Source: a virus
Strand: one strand, 5' to 3'
DNA: 25,909 nucleotides
Virus record (IMG/VR): IMGVR_UViG_3300044730_001452
Coordinates: 1-25,909 of that record
Position numbers and translations under genes: made by a program. Positions 1 to 5,791 of this stretch are shown here, in pieces. The number at the start of each line of letters is the position of its first letter. The first letter of the stretch is position 1. The notes below the pieces were generated by a model. The model saw only the letters and a program-made list of their open reading frames with translations, had not been told where the DNA came from and searched no databases.

Positions 1-1
1 G

Positions 2-235
2 CATAAACACGAAATCGAAATATTAGCGATTAATGGACGAATAAAAGACTATGAAGAAGTCGCTAAAACGGTTGCTAGGTTAGACAAAAACGTTTCCGCC
101 TATGTGTTGCTAGCCGTTGTTGGGGGGGGCATACTGGGAGCTTTGTTTGCTGGACTTCCTGCTTGGCTGGATCGCATGAAGCATTCTAAAACAGGCACCA
201 TGACCCCCCCAGCACTGGTGAGGTGGAGGGGGTGA
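2..235 (+). CDS. Partial small coiled-coil/membrane protein (XhlA- or holin-like)
   Basis: The gene enters from the left edge, so its start is missing; 77 residues are visible before a TGA stop. The first part is charged and helical (EIEILAINGRIKDYEEVAKT then ARLDKN), followed by one hydrophobic segment rich in Val, Leu and Gly (about residues 35-55), then a Trp/Arg-containing tail. A short amphipathic helix followed by one membrane span resembles phage XhlA/holin-accessory proteins, but no specific motif proves it. Its stop overlaps the next start by GTGA, so the two are translationally coupled. A lysis or superinfection role is inference only. Confidence 0.6.
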   Translation, partial: HKHEIEILAINGRIKDYEEVAKTVARLDKNVSAYVLLAVVGGGILGALFAGLPAWLDRMKHSKTGTMTPPALVRWRG

Positions 236-441
236 CACGCTACGTAAGCTGGTGCCTTGGGTTTGCCGGCTTCTGCCTTCTGGCTGGCGCAGGAATTGGC
301 GTGATTGACTGGTGGAATTGCACCAAACACGCTGGCGGCAGGGCCTGCGCTGAAAGCCGCACCGTTGCAATCGTTGCCCTTACCGGTGCAGCCACCACAG
401 CGCTAGGCATTGCAGTGCCAAACCGTACCCCCGGTCCGTAA
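232..441 (+). CDS. Small protein with two predicted membrane spans
   Basis: A 69-residue protein starting with GTG at 232, which overlaps the previous stop (GTGA) and has a purine-rich AGGTGGAGG just upstream; an in-frame GTG at 223 is the alternative. Two hydrophobic segments are visible: about residues 6-26 (Leu/Phe/Gly/Ala rich, ending in VIDWW) and about 45-62 (VAIVALTGAATTALGIAV), separated by a loop with two Cys. Two spans in a short protein next to a coiled-coil/one-span protein fits a holin pair, but the family is not recognised. The gene ends in TAA, about 10 bp before the end of the converging leftward genes. Confidence 0.6.
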   Translation: MTRYVSWCLGFAGFCLLAGAGIGVIDWWNCTKHAGGRACAESRTVAIVALTGAATTALGIAVPNRTPGP

Positions 442-449
442 AGATGATC

Positions 450-740
450 CTAGGCGGGCTGAAGCTGAAACGACCGTAGCAACTCTTCCTGCCATGGCAC
501 AAGGTCTTTGGGCGACGTGTCTTCCCTAGTCATAATCACCGGCTCAGAATTGATAATTTGCGCCTTGGTGTCGCTGAGCATCTTTACCGTCACCCCAACA
601 ACCCCGCGATGGATGCAGGCGGCGTTGATCATCGTGCCACCTGGCAGGAGGTCAAAGGCACGGCCCATGATGCCAACATCAGACCTCCCTGGCACGGGAA
701 ACACCCGCTGAACATCCCAGGAGAAAGCGGCGGTAGGCAC
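450..740 (-). CDS. Hypothetical protein at the distal end of the leftward operon
   Basis: A 96-residue reading frame on the minus strand starting at GTG 740, with an in-frame ATG at 668 (72 residues) as an equally possible start preceded by GGGAGG. The sequence looks protein-like (GRAFDLLPGGTMINAACIHR, later PKDLVPWQEELLRSF) but no family is recognised. It would be the last gene of the leftward operon and converges on the rightward gene ending at 441. The same frame stays open upstream to 764, where a TGA separates it from a low-complexity Pro/Arg/Gln frame. It could therefore be the surviving tail of a larger decayed gene. Confidence 0.45.
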   Translation of the reverse strand: MPTAAFSWDVQRVFPVPGRSDVGIMGRAFDLLPGGTMINAACIHRGVVGVTVKMLSDTKAQIINSEPVIMTREDTSPKDLVPWQEELLRSFQLQPA

Positions 741-797
741 TATTGCCGTCTGGCGTCTGGCTCAGTTTACCGGGAAAGCTGCGCCAGGTGCTAGGCA

Positions 798-953
798 ATG
801 ATGACGTGCGGTTTGATTCGCCTGATCTGCGAAGAGCCGCAGGATCCCCCGACGCGGGCGCGGTTTGTTGACGTGCCGCCGTGGCGGGCTGGCATTGCGA
901 TGTTGCTGCTGCGAATCCGGGGCTGGCGTGTTGTGTCTCGGTGGCCGCTGTGA
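798..953 (+). CDS. Possible 51-residue hypothetical protein
   Basis: A short rightward frame starts at ATG ATG (798/801) after an in-frame TAG and ends with TGA. The product has a tidy composition: an acidic/proline start (CEEPQDPPTRARFVDVPPW), then a hydrophobic/basic end with three Trp. The opposite strand here reads only as a Pro/Arg/Gln-rich low-complexity frame, which makes this orientation the better candidate. It would be isolated among leftward genes and has no obvious ribosome site. I do not recognise the family; it may be spurious. Confidence 0.3.
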   Translation: MMTCGLIRLICEEPQDPPTRARFVDVPPWRAGIAMLLLRIRGWRVVSRWPL

Positions 954-971
954 AGGCACCTGTCTGGCCGC

Positions 972-1190
972 CTATACCCCTGGGTCGGGCAGCAGAGGGG
1001 GTCCTACGGCTGACTCGGTAACACCAGTGGTCGCCAGAGTGATCCCGTGCTCTCGGCATAGGCGCCGCATCTTGTGCCAGGCGTCGGCTCCAGAGTACGC
1101 CTCAACGCAGTGGACACCAGCGCAGATACGCCAGACCAATCGACCGCCTATTGTGATGACCTCCTGGACTGGAACCACTGGAGCAATCAT
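972..1190 (-). CDS. Hypothetical protein, probably truncated at its 5' end by an amber codon
   Basis: A 72-residue protein (ATG at 1190) with good protein character: VITIGGRLVWRICAGV, then EAYSGADAWHKMRRLCREHG. Family not recognised. The upstream gene ends in an ATGA overlap at 1271-1268 whose ATG is in this same frame. Nine codons later (1244-1242) the frame meets TAG, after which it stays open through to this gene. The original gene therefore probably started at 1271 and encoded about 99 residues; the present product would need reinitiation at 1190 or amber read-through. The gene itself also stops with TAG, and TAG is used as a normal stop elsewhere in the window (15709, 18109), so global recoding is unlikely. 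Confidence 0.5.
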   Translation of the reverse strand: MIAPVVPVQEVITIGGRLVWRICAGVHCVEAYSGADAWHKMRRLCREHGITLATTGVTESAVGPPLLPDPGV

Positions 1191-1267
1191 CTGGGGCGCC
1201 GCTGCTGTGCTCCAGGTTTCCAGGATGGCGGGATGGGGTCGCTATGGCATCGCAGGGGATGGAATGA

Positions 1268-1438
1268 TCATGGGTCCAGCTCGTCAGCGATGCGGAATAG
1301 CCGATCTGGCGTCAATGGTTCGTCCGACTTGAGCAGCGCCAGGGCCCTGAAGGCTTGAGCGACGGCCTCGTTCAGGGTTGGGCTGTCCTTAAACGCGGCC
1401 AGGATTGCCAGGGTGTCGGGGCTCTTGGGGGTGCTCAT
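1268..1438 (-). CDS. Small acidic helical hypothetical protein
   Basis: A 56-residue protein missed by length cut-offs but supported by context: its ATG overlaps the stop of the upstream gene (ATGA at 1438-1435) and its own TGA overlaps a downstream ATG (1271-1268). The sequence is soluble and helical (TLAILAAFKDSPTLNEAVAQ, then LTPDRLFRIADELDP) with no Cys or membrane span. No family is recognised. Translational coupling on both sides suggests it is expressed as part of the leftward operon that includes the variable-repeat protein. Confidence 0.65.
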   Translation of the reverse strand: MSTPKSPDTLAILAAFKDSPTLNEAVAQAFRALALLKSDEPLTPDRLFRIADELDP

Positions 1439-1623
1439 GGTTTCCTGTATTCAGAGAGCGATCTGGTCAGCTCCATGGATGCACGTCGAACAGCACCAGA
1501 CGGGGCCGTGCCGGTGAAGGGTGAGCCGCCTGCTTCCCAATAGGCCAACAAAAGCTCGCTCCGGTTGATAAATTCACGGGCTGCTTTCATTGCGGCCCTG
1601 AGTTTTTGCTCCTTGGTTTTCAC
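1435..1623 (-). CDS. Small basic helical hypothetical protein
   Basis: A 62-residue protein starting with GTG at 1623, chosen because it forms a GTGA overlap with the stop of the 350-residue gene upstream and has GGAGGTGGAGG immediately before it. The N-terminus is strongly helical and basic (KTKEQKLRAAMKAAREFINR), then LLLAYWEAGG and a Ser/Arg tail. The stop overlaps the next ATG. Longer upstream in-frame starts would only extend into the end of the previous gene. Function unknown; the basic amphipathic helix could bind nucleic acid, which is inference. Confidence 0.7.
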   Translation of the reverse strand: MKTKEQKLRAAMKAAREFINRSELLLAYWEAGGSPFTGTAPSGAVRRASMELTRSLSEYRKP

Positions 1624-2672
1624 GCCTCCACCTCCCCAGCCTGGGGCGCCTGACCGAAACCGCCCGCAATTGCAGTGACGTAAGTGGCCCACGCCCAAGA
1701 TGCACCTGAGGTAAAAGCATCGAATTCGGCGTCCTGACAGGTTAGTCCGTAACGGGAGCTTGCTTCTTCCGTTAGACGAGATCTAAAGTCATGAATAGCT
1801 GATTGCCGTGTCAAGCCCGATCCCGCCTGTGCCGGGGATGGCGGGGTGGCCAGGTTTTCCCCAGGCGCTGGAGCTGCTGCAGCAGTGCGAATGTCGGGCG
1901 TGGTCATGGGGTCCTGACGGGTGATTTGGATTCGATTGGGCATCATCGGTCGATCTCCTCCCGGAGCAGAGCAGGCATGCTGCCCACGGGTGTCCAGCCA
2001 GGCGGCTATCCCATGGATCGCGGCGTGGGTGCGAGCTTCGTCAACTCTCCCGTCTGGCAGCAACGGGAGTTCATTGCCGACGACTTCCACCAGCGCAGTA
2101 GGCGGGGGCGTTGGGGTTGCCGGTGTCGGTGCTAGGGCTGCCGGCGGGAACTCCGATGTCTGGATCCCGTGCTCCTTCATCACCGGGCGGATGGCGGCAA
2201 GGGCCTCGGTGCAGCGTGCCTCAGCCCAGTGCAGACAGCCAACGGCGTGGGGCGAGACCGCATCCCCCTCGGCAACATCCGCCAGGGCGGATTCGGCCAC
2301 CAGCAGGGCATTAACAACCGGGCCGGCATCCACCGGGGCGGCGTTAAACGCTTTGGCCCAGTCCTGGACCGTCAGACCAGCCTTAGACGCGTAGTCGGTG
2401 ATGTGCTGCGCGACGTCAGCAATTGAGTCGGATTCCGTGGCCTCGGCATCCTCGTCCCGCTGGCGCAGGTTGGCCCCACGTTCCAGGGCCGCCAGGCGCC
2501 GGCAGAGCGCGGCGATGGTTTTGGAGTAGCTGTCCACGAATACTGCAACATCTTGATCGCGCTTATCGGCGCGGTCGATCAGGTGCAGCAAAACCTGAGC
2601 GTCACGCTGGCCGGCATCGGCGGCATGGTTGAGCCAGGCTAGGGTTTGGGAAGGAAGGGGAAGGGGGGTCAT
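1620..2672 (-). CDS. Large hypothetical protein downstream of the variable-repeat gene
   Basis: A 350-residue protein whose ATG at 2672 follows the FGE-fold gene by 46 bp. Earlier in-frame starts run antisense through the variable repeats and are rejected. Regions: a helical N-terminus (about 1-70, TLAWLNHAADAGQRDAQVLL; ALCRRLAALERG), a helical middle rich in Ala and Asp, a Pro/Ala/Thr linker (about 180-200), a short second block, another Pro/Ala linker (about 255-285), and a C-terminal block with Trp and aromatics. It has no membrane span and no recognised enzyme motif. A second ATG in the linker (MTTPDIR) could be an internal start. The position directly after a diversified protein suggests a partner or accessory role, but that is inference only. 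Confidence 0.75.
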   Translation of the reverse strand: MTPLPLPSQTLAWLNHAADAGQRDAQVLLHLIDRADKRDQDVAVFVDSYSKTIAALCRRLAALERGANLRQRDEDAEATESDSIADVAQHITDYASKAGLTVQDWAKAFNAAPVDAGPVVNALLVAESALADVAEGDAVSPHAVGCLHWAEARCTEALAAIRPVMKEHGIQTSEFPPAALAPTPATPTPPPTALVEVVGNELPLLPDGRVDEARTHAAIHGIAAWLDTRGQHACSAPGGDRPMMPNRIQITRQDPMTTPDIRTAAAAPAPGENLATPPSPAQAGSGLTRQSAIHDFRSRLTEEASSRYGLTCQDAEFDAFTSGASWAWATYVTAIAGGFGQAPQAGEVEA

Positions 2673-2718
2673 AATCAACAGCCAAGGGTAAAGAATTAAA
2701 GAGTAAAAGGGTAAAGGA
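2673..2718 (-). other. Pyrimidine-rich direct repeats after the variable repeats
   Basis: Read on the minus strand, the gap after the FGE-fold stop codon holds a T/C tract with repeated elements: CCTTTACCC, TTTTACTC, TTTAATTC, TTTACCCTT. It is A/T-rich and unlike the surrounding high-GC DNA. It lies just 3' of the last variable repeat, where DGR loci keep cis signals for retrohoming, but I see no classical GC-rich IMH plus hairpin. It may also serve as a non-SD leader for the next gene. Confidence 0.45.
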
Positions 2719-3762
2719 TTAGTCCTGGGGGAGGCAACAGACGCGGAAACCGACGTTGACGTTGCGGTTGTCCGGGTGGTCGTTGCCGCGGCAAGCCGAG
2801 CGGCAGTTCCTCGGGACGTCGTACCACGACCCGCCGCGCAGCAGGCGGTTGGCATCAGAGGCAACAGACGCGGAAACCACTGCAGCCGAGGCGGGTGCCC
2901 GGGTGGTTGTAGTCGCGGTAAGCCGAGCGGCAGTTCCTGGCGAAGCTGAGCCACGACCCGCCGCGCAGCAGGCGGCGGCTGGGCACTCCCCCAGGCTGTC
3001 GCCCTCCATCCAGGCATTGCCATCCGTCGGGGCCCACTCGTAGCCGTCGTGCCATTGATCGAGGCACCACTCCCAGACATTGCCGTGCATGTCATGCAGG
3101 CCCCAGGCATTGGGCGGGAAGCTGGCTACATCGATGGTCTGCTGGCGGTAGATGCCTTTCGAGCCCTGGCCATAGATGTAATTACCGTCGTAATTTGCCA
3201 CGTCCGTGCTGATCGTGGGCTCAAAATGAAACGGCGTGGTAGTGCCAGCGCGGCAGGCGTACTCCCACTGGGCTTCGCTGGGCAGGGTGTAATTCTTGCC
3301 GGTGCGTTGGCTGAGGCGATGGCAAAATTCCATTGCATCTAGCCAGCTCACCTGCTCCACTGGGCGATTGTCGCCCTTGAATCTCGAGGGATCGGGCTTC
3401 AGGTCGAGATTGATTTTTGGCCAACTCGCAACCTCCCGCCACTGTGCCTGGGTTATCGGTGTCCGGGCCATCCAGAAGGCGGCCAGTGTTACTTCGTGCT
3501 GGGGGCCTTCGGTTTTTGATCGGTGAGGCTCGTGCTCGGGAGAACCCATCAAGAAGCTGCCAGCAGGAATAAACGCCAGCGGGATTAGGTCTGCTACTGA
3601 GGGCTTGGCTGCTGCAGTTGCTGGGGGCTGATAATCGGCGTCAATTTTCACCAGCTCGGCCAGTGCGTCGGTAGCGCTAGCAAATAGGGCCCGATCGTTT
3701 TGGGCTCGGATAAACCGCACAGCAAACTCAAAGCCGGCGCGGCTGGAATTAATGGTGGTCAT
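2719..3762 (-). CDS. FGE/sulfatase-modifying-factor fold protein with DGR-type variable C-terminus
   Basis: A 347-residue protein. After about 55 helical residues comes an FGE-sulfatase domain: FIPAGSFLMGSPEHE (about 64-78), HEVTLAAFWMARTPITQAQW (about 88-107), a PVEQVSWLDAMEFCHRLS block, LPSEAQWEYACRAGT, and MHGNVWEWCLDQW. This C-lectin-like fold is used by known DGR target proteins. The C-terminus is RLLRGGSW, then variable residues, NCRSA, variable residues, GFRVCC. Human FGE places its active-site Cys pair in the GGSYMC...YC region; here the first is missing, so catalysis is unlikely and ligand binding more probable. A second copy of the same C-terminal module lies inside the gene (2975-2858) but is read out of frame, giving an Ala/Thr/Ser-rich insert of about 42 residues. 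The ATG at 3762 overlaps the previous stop (ATGA). Confidence 0.85.
   Translation of the reverse strand: MTTINSSRAGFEFAVRFIRAQNDRALFASATDALAELVKIDADYQPPATAAAKPSVADLIPLAFIPAGSFLMGSPEHEPHRSKTEGPQHEVTLAAFWMARTPITQAQWREVASWPKINLDLKPDPSRFKGDNRPVEQVSWLDAMEFCHRLSQRTGKNYTLPSEAQWEYACRAGTTTPFHFEPTISTDVANYDGNYIYGQGSKGIYRQQTIDVASFPPNAWGLHDMHGNVWEWCLDQWHDGYEWAPTDGNAWMEGDSLGECPAAACCAAGRGSASPGTAARLTATTTTRAPASAAVVSASVASDANRLLRGGSWYDVPRNCRSACRGNDHPDNRNVNVGFRVCCLPQD
2731..2848 (-). repeat. DGR-type variable repeat A (distal, in frame)
   Basis: A 118-bp module encoding RLLRGGSW-xxxx-RNCRSA-x-R-xxxHP-xx-R-xxxx-GFRVCCL in the frame of the FGE-fold protein. Compared with copy B it has the same length with no indels and differs at 21 bases. 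All 21 fall in 14 codons and all are amino-acid changing; 19 are at codon positions 1 or 2. Most variable codons end in C (TAC, GAC, GTC, AAC, GGC), as expected if they derive from AAC codons of a template repeat by adenine-specific mutagenesis. No template with AAC at these sites is in the window. Confidence 0.85.
2858..2975 (-). repeat. DGR-type variable repeat B (proximal, out of frame)
   Basis: The second 118-bp copy, starting 127 bp from copy A. Because 127 is 3n+1, it is read in a different frame from the FGE domain and from copy A. In its own frame it encodes RLLRGGSW-LSFA-RNCRSA-Y-R-DYNHP-GT-R-LGCS-GFRVCCL followed directly by TGA. Variable codons again mostly end in C. One extra G in the G5 run just upstream (plus-strand C5 at 2988-2992) would fuse it to the FGE domain. 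Neither copy is A-rich at the differing sites, so neither is a template repeat. Confidence 0.8.
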
Positions 3763-4196
3763 GGTTGGTCCTCAGTGGTGGGTTGGTAGTTGACCATGTG
3801 ATCGGGCAAGGGTGGCAGGGGGCCGGCCATGCCGCCGCGATACCAGCGATAAACGCCCACAAAGGTGATGTCATCAAACCTCAACATCAAGTGAGTCATC
3901 AGCCGCCGCATCGCCTCCCTAGCTGTCGCCAGTTCCCCCCGCAGTTCCCGCACGCACTCCGGGCAGCCCCAGGCGTTAGGTGGTTGCTGCCCATGTGTGG
4001 GGCATTTCCGGAGGCGATACGCGGGACTAGCCAATTCTTCAATTTTTAACCGCCTTGATTCCGCCAGAATCGACAGCTCTTGATTGATCGCGGCCCTTAG
4101 AACGGCCTGCTCTCGCAGTCGCTGATTCTCCGCCTCCAGCCTGCGGATCGTCCGCCAGGGGGTCAGCCAGCGGGTGAGGGCCTGGAAGGTGTTCAT
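3759..4196 (-). CDS. Coiled-coil protein with possible zinc-binding Cys cluster
   Basis: A 145-residue protein starting at ATG 4196, which overlaps the previous stop (ATGA); the longer in-frame start at 4235 is rejected because it lies inside the previous gene. Residues about 15-60 form a heptad-rich coiled coil (TIRRLEAENQRLREQAVLRA). Around 65-85 sits a Cys/His cluster, KCPTHG...WGCPECVREL, that could hold a zinc ion. A second helix follows (LATAREAMRRLMTHLMLRFD), then an aromatic, Pro-rich tail. Its stop overlaps the start of the FGE-fold gene, so the two are probably co-translated. I do not recognise a named family. Confidence 0.75.
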   Translation of the reverse strand: MNTFQALTRWLTPWRTIRRLEAENQRLREQAVLRAAINQELSILAESRRLKIEELASPAYRLRKCPTHGQQPPNAWGCPECVRELRGELATAREAMRRLMTHLMLRFDDITFVGVYRWYRGGMAGPLPPLPDHMVNYQPTTEDQP

Positions 4197-4390
4197 GGTT
4201 GAAGCCTCGCGTGATGAATAGTCAGAGCAACGCAAATGCAGGTCAAAATACCAAACACAAATGTAATTACATTGGCATCAAGAATAAAAGCAGTTCCAGC
4301 AATCAAACTGGCAGCGCTCATGGCGTTTAGATAGGGGTTGCGCTTGCCTGGTGGCCTAGGTGGACGGGGGAAGTAGAAGGGGCCGGTCAT
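4193..4390 (-). CDS. Small membrane protein with two hydrophobic segments
   Basis: A 65-residue protein with a Pro/Arg-rich cytoplasmic-like start (FPRPPRPPGKRNPY) followed by two hydrophobic stretches: about residues 23-38 (AMSAASLIAGTAFIL) and about 40-58 (VITFVFGILTCICVALTI). Both ends overlap neighbouring genes by ATGA. The local DNA is more A/T-rich than the flanks. Function unknown; it is not identifiable as a holin or transporter from sequence alone. Confidence 0.7.
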   Translation of the reverse strand: MTGPFYFPRPPRPPGKRNPYLNAMSAASLIAGTAFILDANVITFVFGILTCICVALTIHHARLQP

Positions 4391-4767
4391 GGTTCGATTA
4401 AGGAGAACAACATTTGATACGATTGGATTGTTTGACCAGGCTTTACTAATCTACGGAACCAGTCATCCATTTTTTCTTGGCTGTCAAAGCCCTCGATCAC
4501 ATATAGGTCTGTAATCGCACGGCATAAATCATAGTCTGTCAAATGATAACTAATTGCGCCTGCCGCGTCACTGGCTATTGTTATCGGATCTGCACTGCGA
4601 ACAATTACAGCCGGGCCGTTTACATGTTTGCTCCGGTAGGGTAAACCTTCCCAGCGAAACAACTGGATAGGGACACCTACCGGCCATGGGTTTGGCCTGA
4701 TGGTGCTGATCTTGATGCCGTCCATCACCTTCTGATGGAACTGCTCAGCCAGGGGGCGTTTGATCAT
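4387..4767 (-). CDS. ASCH-domain protein
   Basis: A 126-residue protein starting at ATG 4767, overlapping the upstream stop (ATGA). The N-terminal half fits the ASCH (ASC-1 homology) fold: FHQKVMDGIKISTIRP is the conserved TIR-type motif, then PVGVPIQLFRWEG and a strand with AVIVRSADPITI. The second half is helical (DDWFRRLVKPGQTIQSYQML). ASCH proteins have a PUA-like barrel and are thought to bind RNA or modified nucleotides; some cleave RNA or deacetylate N4-acetylcytidine. Small phage versions are usually uncharacterised, and no catalytic set can be confirmed here. Confidence 0.7.
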   Translation of the reverse strand: MIKRPLAEQFHQKVMDGIKISTIRPNPWPVGVPIQLFRWEGLPYRSKHVNGPAVIVRSADPITIASDAAGAISYHLTDYDLCRAITDLYVIEGFDSQEKMDDWFRRLVKPGQTIQSYQMLFSLIEP

Positions 4768-5417
4768 GGCTGCACCCCCAGCGCCCGCAGGATCGCGGTG
4801 CGCTCGTCTGCGCGGCCACGGTTGTAGAGGGCGCGGCGTGCCTCGCCATCCGTGCAGGGACGGATCCACACATAGGACAGCTCCTCATCGGTCGCCACCG
4901 GATCGGCGCCAGGCGGCGGGATCTGGAGGGATTGGGCCTGCTGCTGCCGGGCCCAGGCGATGGCCAATCGAGCCATGGTGGTGGAAGCGTTTATGTGATA
5001 GCCGCTGGCGGTGTGCACGCGACAGGATTTCTCCACCCATTGCTCCATCAGCTCGTCGCTCGGCATCTCAGCCGGGGCCGGGGCCGCTGCAGCGGCGTCC
5101 AATATCTCCGCTGGCATTACCGGCAGATCAGCCAGGTCATCTGGTAGGACGGGTGGGACTGGGCCAGGATCGCGGTCGCTATAGATCAGTCGCCCACCAG
5201 TGGGCTGGGGTTTGGCGGGGGGGACAGCCGGGGCCGCCGGCTTGCTACCTGGCACGGGAGGATTGGAACCACGGCGGCGAGCGATCTCGCGGTCAAGATG
5301 CCGGTTGATTGCGGCAGCAGTTTTTGGCGGTGGGGTAGTCAGCCACTCATCGAATGACAGCGGGGTGTTGGAACCACGGCGGCCCAGCCCCTTGATCAAC
5401 CGTTGCAACCAGTTCAC
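4764..5417 (-). CDS. Hypothetical protein with Pro/Ala-rich linker
   Basis: A 217-residue protein starting with GTG at 5417 in a GTGA overlap with the upstream stop. The basic N-terminus (WLQRLIKGLGRRG) is followed by a short block with FDEWLTTPPPKTAAAI, a Pro/Ala linker (about 55-120), and a better-ordered C-terminal block (about 122-217) with MEQWVEKSCRVH, a helix MARLAIAWARQQQAQ, and a basic end DERTAILRALG. No known domain is recognised. The order suggests two small domains joined by a flexible linker. Confidence 0.7.
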   Translation of the reverse strand: MNWLQRLIKGLGRRGSNTPLSFDEWLTTPPPKTAAAINRHLDREIARRRGSNPPVPGSKPAAPAVPPAKPQPTGGRLIYSDRDPGPVPPVLPDDLADLPVMPAEILDAAAAAPAPAEMPSDELMEQWVEKSCRVHTASGYHINASTTMARLAIAWARQQQAQSLQIPPPGADPVATDEELSYVWIRPCTDGEARRALYNRGRADERTAILRALGVQP

Positions 5418-5698
5418 GCTGCCACCCCCAGGCCCCGTGTGCGGGCGAAATGGATCGTCCAGTCCACCATGGTGGCGCCGGGGTTGACGCGCTGCCAGGC
5501 GTCTATCTCGGCCTGTAGAACCGCGTGGCTGAGCTGGTCGGCGGTGGGCTGGTCGTCAGGGGCGAGTAGGCGGTCCTCCAAGGCGCTGACGCGGTTCAGG
5601 AGGTGGTCCCATGCCTGGGCGGCGGGAGGCTGCTCTAGGAGCGCCTGCTCAAGGTCTGTGATGCGTCCTATAATGGTTGCTGCCATCAGGGTGGCCAT
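5414..5698 (-). CDS. Small hypothetical helical protein
   Basis: A 94-residue protein starting at ATG 5698. Its leader on the minus strand reads GACCACCACCGCAG and carries no Shine-Dalgarno, like many non-overlapping genes in this window. The N-terminal half is helical (IIGRITDLEQALLEQ; LLNRVSALEDRLL), probably coiled coil, and the C-terminal half contains LQAEIDAWQRVNPGATMVDW. The stop overlaps the next GTG. No family recognised. Confidence 0.7.
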   Translation of the reverse strand: MATLMAATIIGRITDLEQALLEQPPAAQAWDHLLNRVSALEDRLLAPDDQPTADQLSHAVLQAEIDAWQRVNPGATMVDWTIHFARTRGLGVAA

Positions 5699-5791
5699 CG
5701 GAATTTGCTGCGGTGGTGGTCGGCTGCTGCCGTCTCTAAATCGTAAGCCATGGATGCCGCTTTTGTAAAGCCGTGGGGCGGTTGCGCAGGG

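Noticed and set aside
762-1059. Leftward ORFs 762-959 and 679-1059
   Set aside because: Pro/Arg/Gln/His-rich low-complexity readings without start context; the opposite strand holds a more protein-like 51-residue frame.
2731-2975. One of the two repeats being the DGR template
   Set aside because: At the differing positions neither copy is consistently A on the coding strand (pairs include C/G and G/C), so both are variable copies.
2673-3110. Start of the 350-residue gene as far up as 3110
   Set aside because: The extra residues are a Pro/Arg/Thr-rich antisense-frame reading of the FGE gene; ATG 2672 lies just after the FGE stop and begins the plausible sequence.
2719-3762. Active formylglycine-generating enzyme
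   Set aside because: The Cys pair of true FGE is not conserved in the variable region and no sulfatase is near; the fold is more likely a binding scaffold.
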